Below are positions 1-4,997 of a stretch of 5,192 nucleotides of DNA, piece after piece; within the stretch, counting starts at the first letter, position 1; the number at the start of each line of letters is the position of its first letter. The position numbers and the translations under genes were made by a program. Below the pieces are notes generated by a model. That model saw nothing but the letters and a program-made list of their open reading frames with translations, ran no database searches and was not told the DNA's origin. Source of the DNA: Planctomycetota bacterium (GTDB lineage: Bacteria > Planctomycetota > Planctomycetia > Isosphaerales > Isosphaeraceae); contig JAJYCH010000405.1 in the NCBI GenBank assembly GCA_021778575.1, positions 1-5,192 on the forward strand. The letters are read 5' to 3'.

Positions 1-44
1 GCTGCGGCGATCTTGAACTCGTCGTCGTAACGCTTGCGTGTCAT
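1..44 (-). CDS. IS3-type transposase OrfA, N-terminal fragment (cut by window edge)
   Basis: The minus strand reads ATG at 44 and then encodes MTRKRYDDEFKIAA before the window ends. This matches the usual opening of IS3/IS911-type OrfA proteins, whose N-terminal helix-turn-helix binds the element's terminal repeats; the family call rests on 14 residues. A good ribosome binding site, AGGAG, lies 7 bases upstream of the ATG (minus strand, about 52-56). The leader between the ATG and the integrase stop codon is only about 22 bases, so the IS terminus must lie at or inside the 3' end of the integrase gene. A plausible end is TGTAACATCGATCC, read on minus from position 71, but the partner repeat is outside the window. 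Confidence 0.7.
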   Translation of the reverse strand, partial: MTRKRYDDEFKIAA

Positions 45-66
45 GAGCGGTCTCCTGGGATCGATG

Positions 67-1275
67 TTACACCATCTCTCCCGAGCGCCCACGATTCGTG
101 GGGAACTTCAGTGAGTCCTCCCTCGTCTCTGCCGTCGAGGAAGCCCTCTCACCCTGGGTTCCGGCACGTTCGATGGACAGAGCTACCCGACGAGAAGCCT
201 CGTGGAGCCGAGGGTTCCTGATCTTTTTGTACAGCTCGAGTGTTGAGGGATCCGAATGACCAGCAAGCTCCGAGACAATGGCCCCGTCCTCGCCAGATTC
301 AACGGCCATGGTCAGGTACCAATGCCGGAAAGTGTAGAGGGTGAACTTTGCGTCGATGCCCAGCTTCTCACGGAGGCGCGACCAACGCAGGCGGATTGCC
401 TGATACGTCCAGGGCAGTCCCCGATCCGTCAGGAACAACGGCTCGCCACCGGGACGACCATCGGCATGAGCCCGACAGATCGCCAGCAACTCGTCCGTCG
501 GCAGGGGGATGACCTTGGGCTTGCCGGTCTTCTCGACGACCTTGTGTCGCCAGAGGACCAGTTGCCGCTGCTCGGGCTTGAATTCGTCGACCTGGACGGT
601 GCGGATCTCCTTGGTCCTCATACCGGTCATCATGAGAATGCAGAGGAAATCTCGAAATTTGCCCTGGGTCGCCCAGTAAGCCCGGAAGACCTCCCGGTCA
701 TCCGGGATGAACTTCCGATGGCCCCGTTTTCGGAGCTTCAGCTCAACCAAGCCGAGATCGTGGGAAGGGATATATCGCTTCCGTTTGGCCCATTCCATGA
801 GCGAGCGGATTGCGGCGTAGGCATGGGAACCGCTGAGGCCCGCTGCCTTCCGCCTCTTGAGATATTCCTCGACCAACTGAGCGTCGATCTTGCGGATGGG
901 CCAGTCCTTGCAGGGAAAGCCGAAACGACCTCCGGAAGGACGGTTCTCCCCACGCCGGTTCTTGACCTCGCCGACGCTTCTCGCTTTCGAGTGGTCGGCA
1001 CCCATGAACCAGTTCAGCTCATTGCAATAATCCTGGTACACCACGAGGTCGGTGGATTCTCCCAGGAAACGTTCGACGACCACCGCAATGGTAGTGTCCA
1101 TGCCGGGATGATCGTTCAACAGCTTGGCTTGCTGCCGAAGCTCGACCAACGCTTTTTCGGCCAGGAGCTTGGTGTCCACGTTCTTCGGTCCGAGAACGAG
1201 AACCTTATTGCGTTCACCGGCGGAATCAGTACGCCACGCACCTCGTGCGTACCAGGGCTTGGCAGGACGAGCCAT
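67..1275 (-). CDS. Tyrosine recombinase / site-specific integrase (402 aa)
   Basis: Phage-type integrase that would catalyse integration and excision of a mobile element by strand exchange through a covalent 3'-phosphotyrosine. Seen: a short N-terminal arm-binding-like region (PWYARGAW, about 1-50); a core-binding helical region (about 60-170) with a Gly/Arg-rich stretch at 100-120; and a C-terminal catalytic domain (about 185-360). Catalytic residues: Arg220 in TGMRTKEI, a beta-hairpin Lys near 249-252, Arg317 in YTFRHWY, His340 in AGH and nucleophile Tyr349 in LELYKKI. The box II histidine is replaced by Tyr314, a variant I recall from planctomycete integrases. Length is normal for the family. 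The ATG at 1275 has GAGGG 7 bases upstream (1283-1287 on minus). The gene lies 127 bases from a tRNA-Pro 3' half, its probable attachment site. All key residues except the His are present, so it may be active. Confidence 0.92.
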   Translation of the reverse strand: MARPAKPWYARGAWRTDSAGERNKVLVLGPKNVDTKLLAEKALVELRQQAKLLNDHPGMDTTIAVVVERFLGESTDLVVYQDYCNELNWFMGADHSKARSVGEVKNRRGENRPSGGRFGFPCKDWPIRKIDAQLVEEYLKRRKAAGLSGSHAYAAIRSLMEWAKRKRYIPSHDLGLVELKLRKRGHRKFIPDDREVFRAYWATQGKFRDFLCILMMTGMRTKEIRTVQVDEFKPEQRQLVLWRHKVVEKTGKPKVIPLPTDELLAICRAHADGRPGGEPLFLTDRGLPWTYQAIRLRWSRLREKLGIDAKFTLYTFRHWYLTMAVESGEDGAIVSELAGHSDPSTLELYKKIRNPRLHEASRRVALSIERAGTQGERASSTAETREDSLKFPTNRGRSGEMV

Positions 1276-1290
1276 CGGAAGACCCTCGAA

Positions 1291-1312
1291 GGAAATTTCC
1301 CTAGGAATTTCC
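1291..1312. repeat. Paired AT-centred palindromes upstream of the integrase start
   Basis: GGAAATTTCC (1291-1300, a perfect 10-bp palindrome) is followed after CTA by GGAATTTCC (1304-1312, the same motif lacking one A). The pair lies 15 bases upstream of the integrase start codon, immediately behind its ribosome binding site. The position suits an operator for integrase autoregulation or integrase/excisionase arm-type binding sites; this is inference from position and symmetry only. Confidence 0.4.
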
Positions 1313-1345
1313 CTGAGTGCCTTGTGAGAGGGGCCGAAGGGGATT

Positions 1346-1386
1346 GTAAGCCCGGGTACGGAACTGCCATTCCTGCCCGGGCTTAC
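1346..1386. repeat. 11-bp perfect inverted repeat between integrase and tRNA fragment
   Basis: GTAAGCCCGGG (1346-1356) and CCCGGGCTTAC (1376-1386) are perfect inverted copies separated by 19 bases; inside the loop GGAA (1360-1363) and TTCC (1370-1373) can pair as well. On the minus strand it would fold 16 bases after the 3' end of the tRNA fragment, where a tRNA terminator could lie, but no T-run follows on either strand. It may instead be part of the element's recombination site. The stretch 1276-1402 holds no gene. Confidence 0.5.
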
Positions 1387-1400
1387 GTCAATCTACTTTC

Positions 1401-1450
<50 letters not shown>

Positions 1451-1678
1451 CAGAAAGATCGAGCCGAAAAGCAAAGAGATCTCATTCCGGTAACAACTTA
1501 CATCGAGTGATTGTCTCTTGCAAGGTCTTGTGAAGTGTTGCAGAATATCTCCACACTTGGCGGTACAGGCAACCCAAGACGGTACAGACGGTACATACAT
1601 ATTTACGGACACTAATATCATCTAATGCCTATCCACGGGGACCATCGACGACTGGTTAATTAGAAGGACGAGTGACCC
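1451..1678. other. Non-coding stretch between att scar and the two-ORF module
   Basis: I see no credible gene here. Open frames crossing it are continuations of shadows of the integrase region. It contains the GRCGGTACA repeats (1559-1595), an AT-rich patch around 1596-1622, and the ribosome binding site AAGGA (1664-1668) of the gene at 1679. I could not identify a convincing sigma-70 or sigma-54 promoter, although the promoter of the module must presumably lie here. Confidence 0.6.
1559..1595. repeat. Three GRCGGTACA direct repeats (iteron-like)
   Basis: GGCGGTACA at 1559-1567, then two perfect tandem copies of GACGGTACA at 1578-1586 and 1587-1595. Spacings between copy starts are 19 and 9 bases. 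Such short directly repeated sites near an att site are typical of integrase arm-type sites or of binding sites for a regulator. They lie about 84 bases before the start of the downstream module, so they could also serve as operators for it. No function can be assigned from sequence alone. Confidence 0.55.
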
Positions 1679-2833
1679 ATGAGACAACCAAGGGAAAAGA
1701 CTTCATCCCATAGAGAGAGCGGATGGTTGGCCTATTTGTTGGGCCGAAGCTTGAACAAGAATCGTTGGGATCTTGAGCAGATTCCCTACGTGACAGCTAT
1801 CTCGCGGAATCGCCGACGAGGGCCTGAAGATCGACGAACTCGTGAAGAGCGAGAGATCAAGAGAATGAAGAGGACGCTGTTTCGCCGGATACGTGTACTC
1901 TTCTCACCTTCAGAACAGGCAGTGCACATCGAAAGAGCCGTTGAACTCTCACTAATCGCATGGCACGACCGTATAAATACCGAAGATTTCGCCTCGGGTT
2001 TTAGCGAAGAGTTTGACCTCTATGTTACTGGTGCCCTGGGATTTCCTCGTACGGAATACTACGATTATGTACGAGATTATTATCCAGAATTGGCTCTCAA
2101 CACCTTCGGCAAGATTATAGAGACGCTCATCAATAAAACAAATGACCGAACAGATCTACAGACAGCATTCAAGCTCGGACTAACGGTTGATCTCGGTCTG
2201 AGACCTATCAATATATGCGATTCAATTTTTTTCGAGGTTCTTGAGCAGTCATCCGATCAAAGCCATTCAGAGCAATCGACGAATGTATTTGGACGTCAAA
2301 GAAGCCCTCGTCAGTATGACACCCGGTACTGCTCGATTCGACGTTCACTAGTCGAGACCGAATGGGCGAGACAGGTCAGAATGCTTTGGCCCGATCTCGC
2401 TCTACCTTTTCTTGTTCCAGAGGATATCATTGAATTGACCGAACCGGCAGATCCATTGAATGTTTGTAAAATCATACGCAGACTAGACACCTTACTGCAT
2501 TCATATTTCATGAGTTTAGAAAACGAAGGTTTGAAAACCGAAGCAAAAGAGTCTGGCTTCACCAGTCTGAAGGCGTCGAATTCACCGGTTCATCACTCCT
2601 ACGTGAAGCCTGCAATTGTCTCTCCAAATCCTCAGCAAGAGTCTGACTTCACCAATCTGAAGGCGTCGAGTTCACCGGTTCAGCATTCGCACCTGAAGCC
2701 TGCGATTGTCTCTCCAAATCATCAGTTTGAGCGCGCTCGATTGCTTGGTATAAAAAAGAAATCGACCCGAAAAAGACTTACTTGGGTGAGTCTGACGCGA
2801 TCCTCCGAGTATTCGATCAAATCAATATGCTGA
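1679..2833 (+). CDS. Unrecognised protein; N-terminal partner of a frameshift-linked AAA+ protein (384 aa zero-frame product)
   Basis: I do not recognise a family. Residues 43-73 are extremely Arg/Lys/Glu-rich and probably helical. Residues 75-280 look like a soluble, mostly helical domain with several Tyr/Trp/Phe-rich segments (for example YYDYVRDYY around 127-135) and no signal peptide or membrane segment. Residues 291-320 and 321-350 are a direct repeat rich in Ser, Pro and His, probably a flexible linker. The last 24 residues (361-384) follow the slippery site and look like non-conserved, basic filler. The ATG at 1679 has AAGGA 10 bases upstream. The gene is visibly AT-richer than the integrase and IS genes, suggesting transfer. 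In the -1 frameshift product, residues 1-360 would be the sensor or partner domain of the AAA+ protein encoded downstream, the usual position of signal-receiving domains in enhancer-binding proteins. That role is inference. Confidence 0.7.
   Translation: MRQPREKTSSHRESGWLAYLLGRSLNKNRWDLEQIPYVTAISRNRRRGPEDRRTREEREIKRMKRTLFRRIRVLFSPSEQAVHIERAVELSLIAWHDRINTEDFASGFSEEFDLYVTGALGFPRTEYYDYVRDYYPELALNTFGKIIETLINKTNDRTDLQTAFKLGLTVDLGLRPINICDSIFFEVLEQSSDQSHSEQSTNVFGRQRSPRQYDTRYCSIRRSLVETEWARQVRMLWPDLALPFLVPEDIIELTEPADPLNVCKIIRRLDTLLHSYFMSLENEGLKTEAKESGFTSLKASNSPVHHSYVKPAIVSPNPQQESDFTNLKASSSPVQHSHLKPAIVSPNHQFERARLLGIKKKSTRKRLTWVSLTRSSEYSIKSIC
2549..2728 (+). repeat. 90-bp tandem direct repeat encoding a 30-aa linker repeat
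   Basis: 2549-2638 and 2639-2728 are adjacent copies, 77 of 90 bases identical and 22 of 30 residues identical by my count. Each begins ESxFTxLKAS and ends KPAIVSPN. The duplication keeps the frame and sits just before the slippery site, so it lengthens the segment between the N-terminal domain and the AAA+ domain. Several differences are non-synonymous, so it is not a very recent duplication. Confidence 0.9.
2752..2793 (+). promoter_or_regulatory. Candidate programmed -1 ribosomal frameshift signal (A_AAA_AAG plus hairpin)
   Basis: The heptamer A_AAA_AAG occupies 2752-2758; its AAA and AAG codons are exactly in the zero frame of the gene starting at 1679. This is the most shift-prone class of -1 slippery site in bacteria (used in dnaX and many IS genes). 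A shift of -1 continues as EIDPKKTYLGES and straight into the AAA+ domain. Downstream, 2774-2781 and 2786-2793 pair over 8 bp (one G-U) around a UUGG tetraloop; the 15-base spacer is longer than usual. No Shine-Dalgarno-like stimulator is evident 10-14 bases upstream. An alternative is a real one-base deletion in what was an A7 run, or a sequencing error in the homopolymer. Confidence 0.6.
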
Positions 2834-3852
2834 ATTCTTCGGCAAACAATCCTGTGCTGATTCTTGGACCTACAGGGGCCGGAAAGACGGAAATCGCGGA
2901 GTTGATTCACTCGCACAGTCCCCGCAAGAACAAGCCCTTCCATATGGAGCAGGCGGCGGATAGCCGAGCTCTAGACTTCGTCGCGATCAAAGCCAGATGG
3001 GTGGGCTTTGGTGAAAATTCAGGATACACTTGGATTCCCAAAGAGGGAATAAAGGGGATCATCGAGAACTGCGCTGGAGGAACTGTGTTTATCGACGAGA
3101 TCGCACAACTCAGTGAAGATTCACAAGGATACATGCGCACATTATTAGATCCCAAAAGCAAACTTCCTCCTGCGGCAGGTAATAGACCCCCCATGACTTG
3201 CACGGTACGTTTTATCTTCGCCACAAATCGCGACCTACAGATCGAGGTTAACGAACAGAGATTCCTTCATGATCTTTTCGAGAGGATCAAGCGGTTCAAA
3301 ATCTCCATCCCTCCGCTAATCGATCGACAAGATGATATTATTCTGTTTGTATCGATTAAATGCGAGAAATTTTGTCCCTCAGCGGCCTTCCTGCTGGCTT
3401 TGCTTTCTTACGAGTGGCCCGGCAACGTTCGTGAGCTGATACAGGTCCTTGAGATTGCCATGAGAAACGCTTTGTCTCAGTCAGGAAAACCCCGGGAAGT
3501 TTGGGACTTATATATCTCGCAACCTAATTCCCAAATTGTTTCTGATCAGAGCTCAATGGGAAAAGCTACCGCCTCGAATCGCAAATGCGTCGAGACCGAT
3601 ATAGATTCGAGTACGAAAGGTAACAAAATAAAATTGGAACTGACCCATCTCGAATTAGAAGATTCTGAGGTCATCCCACGCCTGGTTGGAATGCAGGATG
3701 TCGAGTGCGAGCGGGCTCTCTACGTGAAATTGCTTGCTATGCTTCAAAAGCAAGGTTACAGGAAGGGTGAAGGCCTCCAGAATGAGATGGCTCGCGTCCT
3801 CCAAGTGAGCCCCGCAAGCATCTCTACAAAAATGAAAAAGTTTGGACTATAA
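2782..3852 (+). CDS. Enhancer-binding-protein-like AAA+ ATPase with C-terminal Fis-type HTH; lacks GAFTGA
   Basis: ATPase domain of the sigma-54-activator type. Numbered from the TTG at 2782: Walker A GPTGAGKT (29-36), Walker B TVFIDE (101-106), sensor I ATNRD (147-151), FLHDLFERI with the arginine-finger candidate Arg168 (161-169), and sensor II WPGNVRE (212-218). Loop 1, where sigma-54 activators have GAFTGA, reads GENSGYTWIP (77-86), so contact with sigma-54 is unlikely. Residues 333-356 (MARVLQVSPASISTKMKKFGL) resemble a Fis-type DNA-binding helix-turn-helix. A poorly conserved linker spans 245-300. No ribosome binding site precedes the TTG, which lies in the loop of a hairpin, and the family motif YLGES starts before it. 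The frame is open back to 2731. I therefore favour synthesis as the C-terminal half (from 2758) of a roughly 724-residue fusion with the preceding gene. An in-frame ATG at 2827 would remove conserved N-terminal sequence. Likely role: ATP-dependent transcription regulator or switch; target unknown. Confidence 0.85.
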   Translation: MGESDAILRVFDQINMLNSSANNPVLILGPTGAGKTEIAELIHSHSPRKNKPFHMEQAADSRALDFVAIKARWVGFGENSGYTWIPKEGIKGIIENCAGGTVFIDEIAQLSEDSQGYMRTLLDPKSKLPPAAGNRPPMTCTVRFIFATNRDLQIEVNEQRFLHDLFERIKRFKISIPPLIDRQDDIILFVSIKCEKFCPSAAFLLALLSYEWPGNVRELIQVLEIAMRNALSQSGKPREVWDLYISQPNSQIVSDQSSMGKATASNRKCVETDIDSSTKGNKIKLELTHLELEDSEVIPRLVGMQDVECERALYVKLLAMLQKQGYRKGEGLQNEMARVLQVSPASISTKMKKFGL

Positions 3853-3908
3853 AGTTTAACCATAAATGTAATGCGATGTGTATACCTTCGTTTTTTACGT
3901 CCGTAACT
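3853..3908. other. Short gap between the AAA+ gene and the IS66 remnant
   Basis: It holds a T6 run (3891-3896) overlapping TTACG-TC-CGTAA (3895-3906), a 5-bp-arm inverted repeat with a two-base centre. The arms are too close to form a normal hairpin, so I do not call a terminator. The edge of the IS66 remnant lies somewhere near 3909, but no terminal repeat could be identified. Confidence 0.35.
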
Positions 3909-4320
3909 TCATCCAGATAACTCTCTCGGTCCATTGCCACGATACTGTTGCGTCCATGACCCTGTGATGTGGCCCATGGCTGATATTGTCAAGTCGTCCA
4001 TGCCTTCTTGGACCTCGGCGGATCTGATCTCGGCCATGGAGTCAGCTGACGAATCGGCCTCGGGCTTCCTGGTTTTCTGCCCCGTTATCGCGCCGGTTTT
4101 TTCGGTCCGTGGTCCGAAGAACAGCTCGCGGAGCCGGTGAATCGAGGTGTTCTTGTCCTCGACGATGTCAGACACATACGCATACGACTCGAAGACCCGA
4201 CGGATCAGGAAGCTGTCCTGTTCGTCGAGCGATTGCTCGACGCGACGCAGGACGTCGTCCAGTCGCTCGCTCTCCACGTCGATCAGCTCCAGCGTCTGTG
4301 GTATCCCGCTCGGACCTATG
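3909..4320 (-). pseudogene. tnpC: IS66 transposase TnpC, N-terminal remnant
   Basis: The minus strand encodes LRRVEQSLDEQDSFLIRRVF followed by ESYAYVSDIVEDKNTSIHRL and RELFFGPRTEKT, which resembles the N-terminal coiled-coil region of IS66 TnpC proteins (the L-x-x-LLFG-x-x-TEK block). Full TnpC proteins are about 500 residues with a zinc-binding segment and a DDE catalytic domain. Only about 130 residues remain here, and the last 50 or so (after GPRTEKTGAITG) become unlike the family before a TGA at 3909. The reading frame is continuous with the end of tnpB (open to 4634), probably because indels removed the normal tnpB stop; no clear TnpC start codon is preserved. The right boundary given is where resemblance fades. 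Confidence 0.7.
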
Positions 4321-4445
4321 CAAAGATCAGACTTCGCCGACCGTTTTCTCGAAGGCCGACGCGACCGTACATCCAGGCACCAGTGAACCAGGACTGTCGC
4401 GATCTCGCAAGAGCCCAGTTTTTGCATCAAGCCATCGGACCCACC

Positions 4446-4485
4446 GGCCGCCATTCGGCCGCCATTCGGCCGCCATTCGGCCGCC
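4446..4485. repeat. 11-bp tandem repeat (GGCCGCCATTC), about 3.6 copies
   Basis: Perfect units at 4446-4456, 4457-4467 and 4468-4478, followed by a partial GGCCGCC at 4479-4485. It lies at the 3' end of tnpB, where the conserved WRP ending would be (EWRPN on minus). Because 11 is not a multiple of three, each added unit changes the frame, which can explain the loss of the normal tnpB stop and the run-on towards tnpC. Replication slippage is the simplest origin. Confidence 0.9.
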
Positions 4486-4722
4486 GCACCGGTCCGCGTC
4501 GGGTCGCCGGCCGCCAGCAAGACCGATAACTGATGGGCGGCTAGCCGCTGAGCGGCTTCGCCACCGGAGGGCCACCACGGGAACCGCCCTTGCGAGAGCC
4601 GTTTTGTGGCAGAGCCAGAACCCCTGGCCATCATACATGAGCAGCTTCAGGGCCGTCCCCTTGCGGTTGCGAAACACGAAGACCGCGCCGACGAACGGAT
4701 CGTGCCGGAGCGATTCCTGGCA

Positions 4723-4731
4723 GAGCCGGGC
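4723..4731. repeat. Target-site duplication, left copy (GAGCCGGGC)
   Basis: GAGCCGGGC at 4723-4731 recurs exactly at 4912-4920, flanking the element at 4732-4911. Removing one copy plus the element restores an uninterrupted TnpB sequence GLARLCQES, which proves a simple insertion. Confidence 0.9.
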
Positions 4732-4911
4732 TGGGCTGTCGAAAAGTTGGTCTTTTTGGCGATCTCGATCCATGCTGTTTTTCGACCGGTCGCCATTTTC
4801 CACAACTCCTTGCAGTGACGTCTTTTCGGCGTGGGGTGACTGGCCACTCAGGGTCCACCGAGATTTGGCATGAACGAAAACCTCGATCAAGCCCAACTTT
4901 TCAACAGCCCA
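4732..4911. mobile_element. 180-bp MITE-like element inserted in tnpB
   Basis: Terminal inverted repeats: TGGGCTGTCGAAAAGTTGG at 4732-4750 and, on minus from 4911, TGGGCTGTTGAAAAGTTGG; 19 of 21 positions match when extended to 21. The element is flanked by perfect 9-bp duplications. On minus it contains a ribosome binding site AAGGAG (4806-4811) and an ATG at 4796 starting MATGRKTAWIEIAKKT, which then runs into the opposite terminal repeat. This looks like the 5' end of a parent IS (leader plus the first codons of its transposase) joined to its other end by an internal deletion, a non-autonomous derivative. A 9-bp duplication occurs in several IS families (for example IS4 and IS1); I cannot name the parent. 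Confidence 0.88.
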
Positions 4912-4920
4912 GAGCCGGGC
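4912..4920. repeat. Target-site duplication, right copy (GAGCCGGGC)
   Basis: Exact partner of 4723-4731. The 9-bp length is fixed because only this length makes the terminal repeats of the enclosed element begin symmetrically with TGGGCTGT. Confidence 0.9.
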
Positions 4921-4997
4921 CAGGCCATCGATCCCTCGCCGGAAATCGACCGGCTCGATGGCCACCAGGATCTTCATCTGAGGCGTGACCTGGAGCA

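Noticed and set aside
1451..1500. Possible 5' half of the tRNA-Pro directly upstream of the anticodon stem
   Set aside because: No GGTAG-type D loop and no acceptor strand complementary to CGCCCCG could be found.
1550..1600. Sigma-54 (-24/-12) promoter upstream of the module
   Set aside because: The GG and GC elements found (1559-1560 and 1569-1570) have the wrong spacing, and the AAA+ domain lacks GAFTGA anyway.
2729..2738. GAGCGCGCTC palindrome just upstream of the slippery site as a frameshift stimulator
   Set aside because: A three-base stem with a tetraloop upstream of the site is not a known stimulator type, and no Shine-Dalgarno-like sequence is present.
1603..3906. TTACGGAC at 1603-1610 and its inverted copy at 3899-3906 bracketing the two-ORF module
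   Set aside because: Only 8 bp match with no extension on either side and no target duplication, so it is too weak to claim terminal repeats of an element.
3885..3906. T6 run with TTACG-TC-CGTAA as a Rho-independent terminator of the AAA+ gene
   Set aside because: The arms are 5 bp with a two-base centre and the T-run lies before and inside the first arm rather than after the stem.
4446..4485. CRISPR-like or satellite array
   Set aside because: Units of 11 bp are directly adjacent with no spacers; this is simple tandem slippage at the end of tnpB.
4109..4873. Plus-strand open frames across the IS66 region
   Set aside because: The minus strand encodes recognisable TnpA/TnpB/TnpC segments here; the plus frames are GC-rich antisense shadows.
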